DNA of 42,941 nt from Acidobacteriota bacterium (GCA_003223555.1 QHVM01000020.1:1-42941); one strand, 5' to 3'. Positions 1 through 7,638 are shown, counted from the stretch's first letter. Numbers and translations: made by a program. The notes: generated by a model from the sequence alone, not told the origin.

Positions 1-1320
1 GAGATGCGGATCCTGGACGAAGACCTTGTCCTTCGTGAGGATGCTGATGATCTTTTCTCTCGTCTTCTTCGTTTCAGGGTTACCTGGATCGTCGTCCACC
101 AACGCGATCGTCGGGATCTTGAAGTCCTTCAGCAGCCTCGCCGGCACGGGGATGTCGCTGATCGAGTCCATGCCCAGCACCGAGATGTTCAGGCGGTCCA
201 GTGGAATTCCTAGCTTCTCGAGCACACACCTGGTCGCGATTTCATCCGCCGGACCCTCGCAGAGGATCACGAGCGACGAGAAAAAGACCTCATTCAAACG
301 CTCATTGAACTTGGACAGGAGCTTCAGTCGATCCTTGTCCTCGATGTCGTCGAGATCCGAGCCGGAGCGGACTCGCGTCATGCCCTTCCACTTCCGGACG
401 AGGTGGATGTTCTCGTACGACCCGACGTCCACGAACGACCGCTCGTGCGTGGTGTAGATGATCTGGAGGCCTTCTTCCGACAGCTGTCGGAGCAGCGCGT
501 TGAAGTGCCGGCATGCATGCGGATGCAGGTTGAGCTCTGGCTCCTCCATCGCGAGCAACAGCGGCTTCTTCACGACCTCGGCGTATGCCTTCGCGATACT
601 AAGAGCCAGCGCGCTCTGGACTCCGGCCCCCACTTCCTCCGCGTCGAACGTCATCCCGTCTTCGATCAGGTAGGGTCGTACGCCTTTGAGCATCTCCAAT
701 GGATGCAGCAGGGAGAAAACCATCTTGACGTTCAGCCCCGTCTGCTTCTGGACGAAGTCGTTGATCGTCGCCTCGACGGGATCAACACCGGGCCCGATGT
801 GATCGCGGTAGGCAGTGTCCACGGCCTCCTCGTCGAGTTGGGCCTCGATACGCTTCAGCAGCCGGCCGTAGAGCGTCCACTGCGTGGGACGAAGCTGCTT
901 CTCGGCCTGGCGGTCGATCCCGAGGAACAGCAGGACGACCTCGTCGCGCATCTGCCGTGACACGCGTTTGAAGTTGCCACGAGGGTACAGGACGTCGTTC
1001 CAGTCCACGTCGATCGCGACGTACTCGACGTCGTCGTCAGCCTTGTACGTCAGCCGGAAACCGTACACCTCCAGATCGCAGTCAAGCGGCGCGTCGAACA
1101 CCACAGCCACGTTGATCGGCATGGTGTTGTCGTGCTTGTGGAAGTCCTTCTCGGTGAACGGCCGCGACGGCCAGGTCTCGCCGAGGATGATCGCGAGCGC
1201 CTGGAGGATGTTGCTCTTGCCGGCGTTGTTCCTGCCGACGAACGCGTTTAGCTGTCCGAGCGTGACTTCGATGTGCTCGATCGAGCGATAGTTGTCGATC
1301 CGCAGCGTCTTGATCGCCAT
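1..1320 (-). CDS. OLD-family ATP-dependent endonuclease (AAA ATPase + TOPRIM), C-terminus cut by window edge
   Basis: 440 residues are visible; the gene continues past the left window edge. The N-terminus reads MAIKTLRIDNYRSIEHIEV, followed by a Walker A motif GRNNAGKS (about residues 29-36). A signature-like stretch GAGVQSALALSIA and a Walker B LLLAMEEPELNLHP follow, with IIYTTHERSF at the switch/H-loop position. After the ATPase comes the start of a TOPRIM domain: LVILCEGPADE supplies the acidic Glu and IALVDDDPGNPE the DxD. This order is the overcoming-lysogenization-defect nuclease architecture, also found in the GajA subunit of Gabija. The start at 1320 matches family N-termini; an in-frame ATG at 1359 is an alternative that would add 13 residues. 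No good Shine-Dalgarno is seen for either. It sits divergently from an excisionase/integrase pair, so a role in phage or plasmid defence is plausible but inferred. A partner helicase, if any, would lie outside the window. Confidence 0.85.
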   Translation of the reverse strand, partial: MAIKTLRIDNYRSIEHIEVTLGQLNAFVGRNNAGKSNILQALAIILGETWPSRPFTEKDFHKHDNTMPINVAVVFDAPLDCDLEVYGFRLTYKADDDVEYVAIDVDWNDVLYPRGNFKRVSRQMRDEVVLLFLGIDRQAEKQLRPTQWTLYGRLLKRIEAQLDEEAVDTAYRDHIGPGVDPVEATINDFVQKQTGLNVKMVFSLLHPLEMLKGVRPYLIEDGMTFDAEEVGAGVQSALALSIAKAYAEVVKKPLLLAMEEPELNLHPHACRHFNALLRQLSEEGLQIIYTTHERSFVDVGSYENIHLVRKWKGMTRVRSGSDLDDIEDKDRLKLLSKFNERLNEVFFSSLVILCEGPADEIATRCVLEKLGIPLDRLNISVLGMDSISDIPVPARLLKDFKIPTIALVDDDPGNPETKKTREKIISILTKDKVFVQDPHL

Positions 1321-1642
1321 GGCGGAAGGAGGAAAGGATAGGCCATTTTCGACACCCATGCGCAGAGCGTTGACCGCTCTGCATAGGTATCGATCTCGGA
1401 CTTGCGACAGTGTTTGGACTGTTGCAGCCCCGAAGTACGGAAGTCTTGGTCTCTGGCACGCTAGCCGCTCTCACTCTTGCGAGCCGGCCAACGGCGCTCT
1501 CAATCGAGAGAGCGACTCGGCGGTGGCTCTCGTTGATGCTGCTCGCCTTACAGGCGCTCGTAACCGGGGCGGCCATGGTCTCAGGCTTGCACGTCCGTGC
1601 GGTGCACAGTGATGGGGGGAGGGTCAGCGAGGTGGACCGGCC
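1321..1642. promoter_or_regulatory. 322-bp non-coding divergent region between OLD nuclease and HTH/integrase genes, with inverted repeats
   Basis: No convincing gene is seen. It holds a perfect inverted repeat GCAGAGCG-TTGAC-CGCTCTGC at 1362-1382, just upstream of the nuclease start. A second perfect inverted repeat CGCTCTC-AATCGA-GAGAGCG lies at 1495-1514, and another direct copy of CGCTCTC at 1466-1472. The shared CGCTCT core near a divergent xis/int promoter suggests operator or recombinase arm sites; this is inference. A Shine-Dalgarno-like GAGGTGGA at 1629-1636 serves the following GTG start. Confidence 0.45.
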
Positions 1643-1864
1643 GTGTCAGATCACGATGATATCCTGACGTCCGAGGAGGCGGCGAAGCTGCTCAAGGTGT
1701 CGGAGAGGACGCTGGAGCGCTGGCGCGTCCGCCGGCGGATCCCCTACGTGGAATACCCGAGGCAGGGGACCTGGGCGCCGATCCGGTTTCGCCGTACGGA
1801 TATCCTCGAGTGGCTGAGGCAACACGTCGTGAAGCCGACCCGTAACGGAGACCAACCGGCATGA
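1643..1864 (+). CDS. Excisionase-type helix-turn-helix DNA-binding protein
   Basis: 73 residues with a GTG start preceded by GAGGTGGA about 7 nt upstream. Residues 6-60 form a MerR-like/HTH_17 winged helix: LTSEEAAKLLKVSERTLERW is the typical first helices, and the wing follows as IPYVEYPRQG...IRFRRTDILEWL. Proteins of this family are recombination directionality factors (Xis) or small regulators that bend DNA at attachment sites. The stop codon overlaps the ATG of the integrase by 4 bp (ATGA at 1861-1864), so the two are translationally coupled. This supports an excisionase or integrase-regulator role for the element next to tRNA-Asp. A general regulatory role is the alternative. Confidence 0.8.
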   Translation: MSDHDDILTSEEAAKLLKVSERTLERWRVRRRIPYVEYPRQGTWAPIRFRRTDILEWLRQHVVKPTRNGDQPA

Positions 1865-2952
1865 AGGCGCGCCGACTACCGCGCGGCGTCTATCGCCGTG
1901 GCGACGTGCTCTGGATCCGCCTCAAAGGCGCGGACGGTAAGCTGACCCGCGAGACCACGGGCCAGTGTGACGTCAAGGTAGCGGAGACGATCCTCGCGAA
2001 GCGCAGGGCCGAGGCGGCGATGCTCAGCCACTTCCCCACCCGCAAGTTCGAACAGATCACCTTCGACGACCTGCGCGAAGCGTGGGAGCCGGCCCACTTG
2101 AAAAAGACGCCGAGCTTCAGGTACCTCCTGCCGCGAGTCCTCGAGGCGTTCGGTGGAGCGAAGGCCCGCGACATGACGCCGGCGAAGGTCCAGGAGTTCC
2201 TGGACCGCCTGAGGAGCAACGGCCTGTCGGCCTCGTCGGTAAACCACTACCGGACCATCATCAACTCGATCTTCAACGAGGCGATCCGGCACGGCCGATA
2301 CGACGTGAACCCGATCCGGGCGATCCATCAATTCCGGGAGCCGCCGGGGCGGGACCGCTTCCTCAGCATCGAGGAGTTCCGTCTCCTGATGGCGAAGTGC
2401 AAGGATCCAGAGCTGCGGACCGTGATCCTCGTGCTCTGCATGACGACGCTGCGGCTGCGCGAGCTGCTGAACCGTCGCTGGAGCGAAGTCCATCTCGACG
2501 GGCCGGCACCGTACGTTTCCGTGCCCCACACGAAGACCGGCGTGCCCAAGAAGACTCCCCTGCCTCGGGTGGCCGTCGAAGCGCTCCAGGCGCTCCCCAG
2601 CTACGGAAACAACGACTACGCGTTCCCGTCCAGGCCGACCACGAGATGGCGGAACCCGAAGAAGCCCTACCGGTGGGACTTCGGCCATGAGTTCCGTCAG
2701 CTCGTGCGTTCGCTAGGAATCGAGAATGTCCGGATCCACGACCTGCGGCACACCGGGCCATCCGTTCTCTTGATGCAGGGCATTCCCGGCGACGTCGTGA
2801 GGAAGATAACGGGCCACCGGTCCCGCGAGCTGGAGCGCTACCAGCACCTCTCGCCCGTATTCAGGGCCCAGACCGTGGACCTGATTGCCCACGTCTTCTT
2901 AGTGACACACCTACTGACACAGTGGCTCCGAGCGAGACGGAGAAAAAAGTGA
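1861..2952 (+). CDS. Tyrosine recombinase / site-specific integrase
   Basis: 363 residues. An N-terminal arm-binding segment (1-70) precedes a SAM-like core-binding domain (about 75-165; the segment ending SSVNHYRTIINSIFNEAI) and a catalytic domain (170-350). Catalytic residues are readable: Arg I in TTLRLREL, Lys in PHTKTGVPKK, the HxxR box HDLRHTG, the second His in ITGHRS, and the nucleophile Tyr in ERYQHL. The gap from the GH histidine to the tyrosine is eight residues rather than the usual nine, and the glycine of TGLR is Thr here. The gene points at the 3' end of tRNA-Asp, 34 bp away, the classic position of an integrase at its attachment site. It is coupled to the preceding HTH gene by an ATGA overlap. 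A phage, ICE or genomic-island origin cannot be told apart from this window. Confidence 0.9.
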   Translation: MKARRLPRGVYRRGDVLWIRLKGADGKLTRETTGQCDVKVAETILAKRRAEAAMLSHFPTRKFEQITFDDLREAWEPAHLKKTPSFRYLLPRVLEAFGGAKARDMTPAKVQEFLDRLRSNGLSASSVNHYRTIINSIFNEAIRHGRYDVNPIRAIHQFREPPGRDRFLSIEEFRLLMAKCKDPELRTVILVLCMTTLRLRELLNRRWSEVHLDGPAPYVSVPHTKTGVPKKTPLPRVAVEALQALPSYGNNDYAFPSRPTTRWRNPKKPYRWDFGHEFRQLVRSLGIENVRIHDLRHTGPSVLLMQGIPGDVVRKITGHRSRELERYQHLSPVFRAQTVDLIAHVFLVTHLLTQWLRARRRKK

Positions 2953-2986
2953 CCGTCTCGCAAGTGGCCGTCCCTAAAGGAAAATT

Positions 2987-3063
<77 letters not shown>

Positions 3064-3101
3064 GCTGCAGGTGGGCTGCCGAAGGGAAAGGGCGGTCGAG
3101 C

Positions 3102-3176
3102 TGGTGGGCGGTACAGGATTCGAACCTGTGGCCCTCGGTGTGTAAAACCGATGCTCTACCGCTGAGCTAACCGCCC
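3102..3176 (-). tRNA. tRNA-Val: tRNA-Val (anticodon TAC)
   Basis: 75 nt on the minus strand. The acceptor GGGCGGT pairs with ACCGCCC, the discriminator is A, and CCA is encoded. The D-arm is GCTCAGCGGTAGAGC, the anticodon loop TTTACAC carries TAC (3142-3144), and the T-arm is CACAGGTTCGAATCCTGT. It is transcribed ahead of tRNA-Asp, with a 38-bp spacer, probably as one precursor from the promoter at 3193-3222. Confidence 0.97.
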
Positions 3177-3192
3177 GGCGGGACAAAAAGGA

Positions 3193-3222
3193 AGTTTAGG
3201 GGACGCGGATGCGGAGTGTCAA
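3193..3222 (-). promoter_or_regulatory. Candidate sigma70 promoter for the tRNA-Val/tRNA-Asp cluster
   Basis: On the minus strand TTGACA (3222-3217) is followed after 18 bp by TAAACT (3198-3193). Initiation would fall about 10 nt before the tRNA-Val 5' end at 3176. The -35 box overlaps the rfbD stop codon. The -35 is a perfect consensus match and the -10 matches four of six. Confidence 0.55.
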
Positions 3223-4070
3223 ACCCCGCCGCGGAGGAACTCCGCGAGGGCGTCGCGCCAGGACCGAAGCGGTGGCAGGCCGAAGGCGCGGGCGCGGTCG
3301 TGGGCAAGCACGGAGTACGCCGGCCGGCGGGCCGGCGCGCCGAGGTCCCGGGAGCGGATCGCTTCCACCCGGACGCGGACGCCTGCGATGTCGAGAGCGG
3401 CCGTGGCCAGCTCGTGCCAGGAGCACGTGCCAGAGTTGGTGACGTGGACGAGGCCGCGCGCCCCCCCGTCGACCAGGGCGAGCAGCGCTTCGGCCAGGTC
3501 GGCGGCGTACGTGGGCGCGAACACCTGGTCGTCGACGACGCGCAGCGGGGCGCCCTGGCGGGCGCGGGCGAGGATCCGCTCGACGAAGGCACCCCCCTTG
3601 GCCCGGCTGCCCCCGGCCCCGAAGACGCCGCTCGTGCGCACGATCAGGTGCTCGCCGCCGGCGGCGGAGACGAGCAGGCAGCCGGCCAGCTTCGATACGC
3701 CGTACACGTTCAACGGGCGGGGGCAATCCTCCTCGCGGTAGGGCTCGCGCTTGGCCCCGTCGAAGACGTAATCGCTCGAGACGTGCACGAGGAGCGCGCC
3801 ACGATCACGGCAGGCCCGGGCGAGGTGGCGGGCGGCGGCGGCGTTCACCGCCAGGGCCGGGGCCGGATCGGACTCGGCGCCGTCGACGTCGTTGAAGGCG
3901 GCGGCGTTGATCACCACGTCGGGCCGCACGCGCTCGACCATCCCCGCCACCGCGGCCGCCTCGCGCACGTCCAGCTCGTCGCGCCCGCCCGCCCAGGCCA
4001 GGCGCGGGCCGAGCCGGGCCACGAGGGCGCGGCCGAGCTGGCCCGCGGCCCCGGTCACCGCCACCCTCAT
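3219..4070 (-). CDS. rfbD: dTDP-4-dehydrorhamnose reductase (RmlD/RfbD)
   Basis: 283 residues, usual length for the family. The NADPH-binding Rossmann motif TGAAGQLG lies at residues 6-13. The INAAAFNDVDGAE segment and VSSDYVFDG are typical of RmlD, and YGVSK carries the catalytic Tyr-x-x-x-Lys. It would reduce dTDP-4-dehydro-rhamnose to dTDP-L-rhamnose for cell-surface polysaccharide. The usual rmlA/B/C partners are not next to it. Its ATG overlaps the stop of the dehydratase gene by 4 bp (ATGA, 4067-4070), so it is the last gene of a pcnB-dehydratase-rfbD unit. A related SDR-family sugar reductase is the only serious alternative. Confidence 0.88.
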   Translation of the reverse strand: MRVAVTGAAGQLGRALVARLGPRLAWAGGRDELDVREAAAVAGMVERVRPDVVINAAAFNDVDGAESDPAPALAVNAAAARHLARACRDRGALLVHVSSDYVFDGAKREPYREEDCPRPLNVYGVSKLAGCLLVSAAGGEHLIVRTSGVFGAGGSRAKGGAFVERILARARQGAPLRVVDDQVFAPTYAADLAEALLALVDGGARGLVHVTNSGTCSWHELATAALDIAGVRVRVEAIRSRDLGAPARRPAYSVLAHDRARAFGLPPLRSWRDALAEFLRGGV

Positions 4071-4339
4071 CCGTCGATCCGCCTGGCCAGGCGGAAGTCA
4101 CGCTCGGTGAGCCCGCCGGCGTCGTGGCTGGTGAGCGTCAGCGTCACCTGCCGGTACTGGATCAGGATGTCGGGGTGGTGGTCCTGCTCTTCGGCCTGCT
4201 CGGCCACGCGGTTGGCGAAGGCCACGCCTTCCTTGAAGGAGCCGAAGCGGTACGTCTTGCGGATCGCGGCGCCCGAGCGCTCCCAGCCGGCGAGCTGCCG
4301 CATCTGCTCGCCGATCCGGGCCTCGGAAAGCAGTCCCAT
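4067..4339 (-). CDS. 4a-hydroxytetrahydrobiopterin dehydratase (pterin-4a-carbinolamine dehydratase)
   Basis: 90 residues, typical of PCD. The signature EEQDHHPDILIQYRQVTLTL contains the HHPD catalytic core and the aromatic residue following it. The family dehydrates 4a-hydroxytetrahydropterin to quinonoid dihydropterin after aromatic amino-acid hydroxylation, and some bacterial members act in pterin recycling for molybdopterin-related chemistry. The ATG at 4339 was chosen because the longer frame upstream is an Arg-rich shadow of the pcnB tail. It lies 25 bp after pcnB and overlaps rfbD by 4 bp. No aromatic hydroxylase is visible nearby, so the substrate pathway is not shown. Confidence 0.9.
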   Translation of the reverse strand: MGLLSEARIGEQMRQLAGWERSGAAIRKTYRFGSFKEGVAFANRVAEQAEEQDHHPDILIQYRQVTLTLTSHDAGGLTERDFRLARRIDG

Positions 4340-4364
4340 CAACGCGTCCGCCGGGCGGCCGCCG

Positions 4365-5717
4365 TCACGGCGTGGCCGGGCTCGGCGGCGCCGGCCGGCG
4401 ACGATGACGGCGGCGCCGACGGCGAGGCCGGCGGTCCGGCGGCGGCGCCGAGACGGCACCTTCGCCCACGCGGACCGTCTCGGCATCCGAGGGCGGGTGC
4501 GGCGCGAGGTCGAGGCTCCGCCAGTAGGCGGCCAGCTCGCCGGCGTCCGTCCCCCCGTGGATCTCCAGCCAGCGCAGCGCCTCCTCGAGGTATCCCCGGC
4601 CGGCCAGCATCTGCCGGACGCGCCCGGAGCGATGGACCTCCAGCAGCCGGGGCTGGGCGGCGAGGATCAGCCGGAGGCGGTCGAGGTCGCGGCGGGCGAA
4701 GGGCAGGGCGAGGGAGGAGGCCGGGGCCGGCCGTTCCGGCTCCGGCTCCGCGCCGAGCGAGGCCATCTCGGCGGCCACGTCGAGCGTTTCGTCGATCGGG
4801 CGCTCCTCGCGGCGCAGGTCGCGGGCGCCCGCCCCGCGGGGAGGCAGGCCGAGGGGGACGAGGAGCGTCCCGAGCAGGAGGGGATGGGCCAGGTCCTCGC
4901 CGCTGACACGGCCCGCCTGCCGGAACTGGTCGAGCCGGCCCAGGCTCGGCAACAGCTCGGTCTCCCCGCGGGCGACCGCCTCGTCGGCCGACGGAAGCAG
5001 GTAGGCGAGCAGGCCCAACTCGTGGAGCATCTCGAATGTCCGCCGCGCCGCGCCCTGGCGCAGGATCTTGTAGAACTCCTCCAGGACCCGGGCCGGGCTG
5101 CTCTTGACGATCTCGCCGCGCAGGAAGCGGATGGCCTCGACGGTGTCCGGGTCGATCGAGAAATCGAGGCGGGCGGCCAGCGCCACCGCCCGCAGCATGC
5201 GGACCGGGTCCTCGCGGAAGCGCACTCCGGGGTCGCCGATCGTCCGGATCGTCCGCCGCTCCAGGTCCTCGAGACCCCCCACGTAGTCGATGACCGAGAA
5301 GGTGGCGATGTCGTAGAAGAGGGCGTTGACCGTGAAGTCGCGGCGGAACGCGTCTTCCTCGGGCGTGCCGAAGGCGTTGTCGCGGCGGATGAGGGGGTCC
5401 CCTTCCTCGGGGGCGGCCTGACGGCGGAAGGTCGAGACCTCGACGACCTTGCGCCCGAAACGGACGTGGCAGAGCCGGAACCGCCGGCCGATGATGAAGC
5501 AGTTCCGGAAAAGCCGCTTCACCTGCTGGGGATGGGCCGAGGTCCCGATGTCGAAGTCCTTGGGCCGCCGGCCCAGCAGCAGGTCCCTCACGCCGCCCCC
5601 GACCAGGTAGGCCACGAAGCCGTGGTTCTTCAGCCGGTAGAGGACCTTGAGGGCCTCGGGGTCGATGTCCTTGCGGGAGACGGTGTGCTCGGGCCGCGGG
5701 AGGATGCGAGGGGACAT
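4365..5717 (-). CDS. pcnB: Poly(A) polymerase I (PcnB-type nucleotidyltransferase)
   Basis: 450 residues. The class II nucleotidyltransferase head is clear: YLVGGGVRDLLLG, then PKDFDIGTSAHPQQVKRLF carrying the catalytic DxD-type acidic pair. IGRRFRLCHVRFG is the stretch that separates PcnB from CCA-adding enzymes. RRDFTVNALFYD and the RFREDPVRMLRAVALAARLDF block complete the catalytic and RNA-binding region. The C-terminal tail from about residue 425 is extremely Arg-rich, as in the basic RNA-binding tail of known PcnB proteins. It would add 3' poly(A) tails that mark RNA for decay. A TATAAT box lies 32 nt upstream of the ATG. Because these tRNAs encode CCA, a separate CCA enzyme is not essential, which fits the PcnB call. 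Confidence 0.88.
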   Translation of the reverse strand: MSPRILPRPEHTVSRKDIDPEALKVLYRLKNHGFVAYLVGGGVRDLLLGRRPKDFDIGTSAHPQQVKRLFRNCFIIGRRFRLCHVRFGRKVVEVSTFRRQAAPEEGDPLIRRDNAFGTPEEDAFRRDFTVNALFYDIATFSVIDYVGGLEDLERRTIRTIGDPGVRFREDPVRMLRAVALAARLDFSIDPDTVEAIRFLRGEIVKSSPARVLEEFYKILRQGAARRTFEMLHELGLLAYLLPSADEAVARGETELLPSLGRLDQFRQAGRVSGEDLAHPLLLGTLLVPLGLPPRGAGARDLRREERPIDETLDVAAEMASLGAEPEPERPAPASSLALPFARRDLDRLRLILAAQPRLLEVHRSGRVRQMLAGRGYLEEALRWLEIHGGTDAGELAAYWRSLDLAPHPPSDAETVRVGEGAVSAPPPDRRPRRRRRRHRRRPAPPSPATP

Positions 5718-5749
5718 GCGTGGGACCGGCGAGAGCTCGGCCCCGCGCG

Positions 5750-5755
5750 ATTATA
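5750..5755 (-). promoter_or_regulatory. -10 box upstream of pcnB
   Basis: A perfect TATAAT on the minus strand, 32 nt upstream of the pcnB ATG. No strong -35 is seen; the best candidate (CTGAAG) is 18 bp upstream. It lies in the short gap between the GGDEF-EAL stop and pcnB. Confidence 0.5.
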
Positions 5756-5765
5756 CACGGCGAGC

Positions 5766-5788
5766 GGCGGGCCCTTCAGGGCGCCGCC
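5766..5788 (-). terminator. GC-rich hairpin between the GGDEF-EAL gene and pcnB
   Basis: GGCGG-GCCC-TTCA-GGGC-G-CCGCC forms a nine-pair stem with one bulge and a four-base loop. No T-run follows, so it is a possible rather than certain terminator of the 5793-7535 gene. Confidence 0.35.
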
Positions 5789-5792
5789 CGGC

Positions 5793-7535
5793 TCAGGCGG
5801 GGGGCCTCCAGCCGGTGGCGAGCAGCCGCTGCGCCTCGTCCACCTCCACCGGAGGCGAGAAGAGGTAGCCCTGCCCGTACTCACAGCCCACGGCCTGCAG
5901 CGCACGGAGCTGGGCCGGGGTTTCGACTCCCTCCGCGACCACCGTCAGGCCCAGGCCGTGCCCGAGCCGCACGATCGTGCGCACGATCTCCGCGCTCTCC
6001 CGCCGGCCCAGCTCCCCCACGAAGGAGCGGTCGATCTTCAAGGTGTCCACCGGGAGGCGATGGAGGTGGCTGAGGGACGACTGGCCGGTGCCGAAGTCAT
6101 CGATCCCGATCCCCAGGTCGAGCGCGCGCAGCCGCCCGAGGGTCGCGCCCGCGGCCTCCGCATCCTCCATGACCACGCCTTCGGTGACCTCGACGCGGAC
6201 CCGGTTCGGCTCCACCCCGGTCTCCTTGAGCGTCCCCGCCACTCGCTCCACCAGGTCGCGCTGGGCCAGCCCCTTGCCGGCCAGGTTCACGCTGACGCCG
6301 GCGGGCAGCTCGGATGCCGCGCCGCGCCACGCCCGCGCCTGCCGGCACCCCTCCCGAAGCATCCAGTGGTCCAGCTCGAGGATGACGCCGCTCTCCTCGG
6401 CGGCGCCGATGAACTCCGCCGGGTGCAGCAGGCCGCGCCGCGGGTGTTGCCAGCGGGCCAGCCCCTCGAAGCCGACCAGCCGGCCGTCGTCGAGGGTGAG
6501 GATGGGCTGGTAGTGGATGCGGAACTCCCCCCGATCGACGGCCTGCCGCAGCTCCATCTCCAGCTCGAGGAGTGCCACCTCCCTGACATGCATGGCCTCG
6601 TCGAACACCTCGTAACGCGCCCGGCCGAGAGCCTTGGCGCGGTGCAGGGCGGTGTCGGCGTCGCGAAGAACGTCCTCCGGCCGGTGGTGGGTCGAGATGA
6701 CGAGGGAGATGCCGATGCTGGCCGTGGCCACCACCTGCCGGCCCTCGACGCTGATCGGCGCGGCCAGGTCACGCTGGATCCAGCGGGCCACCCGGACGGC
6801 GTCCTCGACCTCCTCCACGCCTTCGATCAGGACGGCGAAGCCGTCCTCGCCGTAGCGGGCCAGGGTGTCGCGCGGGGTCACGCACCCGCCGACGCGCCGC
6901 GCGATCTCGCAGAGCAGGCCGTCGCCGGCCGCGTTGCCCAGGCCGGTGTTGATGGCCTTGAAGCGGTCGACGTCCATGAGCAGCAGGGCCGCCTGCCGTT
7001 CGCCGCGGCGGGCGGCTTGCAGCCCTCGCTGCAGCCGCTCCAGCAGCACCGCCCGGTTGGGAAGGCCGGTGAGCGCGTCGTGGCGGACGACGTGGAGCAG
7101 CCGCTGCTCGGCCCGGCGTTGATCGGTGATGTCGAGGGCCACCCCGATGGTGCCGGCCACGGCGCCTCCTCCATCGCGCAGCGGCTCCACGTGGGCGGCC
7201 AGGGCGCGGCCGGACACCTCCAGCTCGAAGTGGACCGCCTCGCCCATGAGAGCCCGCCGGTGGGCGGAGATGGGCAGGAACTCCGCGTCGTCGGTCGCGA
7301 AGAACTCGAACAGGCTGGCGCAGGCCTGCTCGCGCGGCCGGAGGCCCAGGCCCTCGAGCCCGGCGCCCAGGCAGGACGTGAATCGCAGCTCACTGTCGGT
7401 GGACCACACGATGGCCGGCATCTTCTCGGTGAGAAGGCGCAGGTGGGCCTCCCGGCGCCGCTCCTCACGCCGCACGTCGTCGGAACGCGCGCCGTCGCGC
7501 GGATCGTAGCCGGACAGGGAGACGATGGGCTTCAT
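5793..7535 (-). CDS. PAS-GGDEF-EAL protein, probable c-di-GMP phosphodiesterase with degenerate GGDEF
   Basis: 580 residues and soluble. A PAS domain (about 28-145) ends in the usual GTIGVALDITDQRRAEQ linker. A GGDEF domain follows (about 146-310), starting DALTGLPNRAVLLERL. Its active-site loop is RYGEDGF instead of GGDEF, so cyclase activity is unlikely; it could still bind GTP as a regulator. The EAL domain (about 320-575) has EGLARW in place of EALxRW. It keeps the key metal and catalytic motifs: EVTEGV, IDDFGTG, LKIDRSF, VAEGVET and the final QGYLFSPP. It is best read as a phosphodiesterase lowering c-di-GMP. The ATG is preceded by a good GGGGAGGTG site. Its leader contains a long inverted repeat (7575-7638). 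A PilZ protein, the likely effector class, is encoded just upstream. Confidence 0.9.
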   Translation of the reverse strand: MKPIVSLSGYDPRDGARSDDVRREERRREAHLRLLTEKMPAIVWSTDSELRFTSCLGAGLEGLGLRPREQACASLFEFFATDDAEFLPISAHRRALMGEAVHFELEVSGRALAAHVEPLRDGGGAVAGTIGVALDITDQRRAEQRLLHVVRHDALTGLPNRAVLLERLQRGLQAARRGERQAALLLMDVDRFKAINTGLGNAAGDGLLCEIARRVGGCVTPRDTLARYGEDGFAVLIEGVEEVEDAVRVARWIQRDLAAPISVEGRQVVATASIGISLVISTHHRPEDVLRDADTALHRAKALGRARYEVFDEAMHVREVALLELEMELRQAVDRGEFRIHYQPILTLDDGRLVGFEGLARWQHPRRGLLHPAEFIGAAEESGVILELDHWMLREGCRQARAWRGAASELPAGVSVNLAGKGLAQRDLVERVAGTLKETGVEPNRVRVEVTEGVVMEDAEAAGATLGRLRALDLGIGIDDFGTGQSSLSHLHRLPVDTLKIDRSFVGELGRRESAEIVRTIVRLGHGLGLTVVAEGVETPAQLRALQAVGCEYGQGYLFSPPVEVDEAQRLLATGWRPPA

Positions 7536-7574
7536 GCAAGCACCTCCCCTTGGCTTCGATTCTTCCCCAGCCCC

Positions 7575-7638
7575 CGAGGATGCCCGGGTCTGGACGGGAC
7601 AGGAGCCCGGCCGGTTCCACGACCCGGGCCTATCCTCG
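7575..7638 (-). other. Long imperfect inverted repeat in the leader of the PAS-GGDEF-EAL gene
   Basis: CGAGGAT (7575-7581) followed by GCCCGGGTC (7582-7590) pairs with GACCCGGGC (7621-7629) and ATCCTCG (7632-7638), with only a 2-nt bulge. That makes 16 base pairs around a 30-nt loop that is itself GC-rich. It lies 40-100 nt upstream of the ATG. There is no T-run, so it is not a classical terminator. It does not show the conserved core of the known c-di-GMP riboswitch classes as far as can be judged by eye. Confidence 0.6.

Noticed and set aside
1082-1576. A 164-codon frame opposite and beyond the OLD nuclease start
   Set aside because: It overlaps the conserved Walker A region in another frame and has no motif or ribosome binding site.
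1410-1667. An 85-codon plus-strand frame before the HTH gene
   Set aside because: It overlaps the HTH gene start, lacks a ribosome binding site and reads as random composition over inverted repeats.
4365-5717. CCA-adding enzyme instead of poly(A) polymerase
   Set aside because: The RRFRLCHVRFG block and basic tail are PcnB features, and the tRNAs here already encode CCA.
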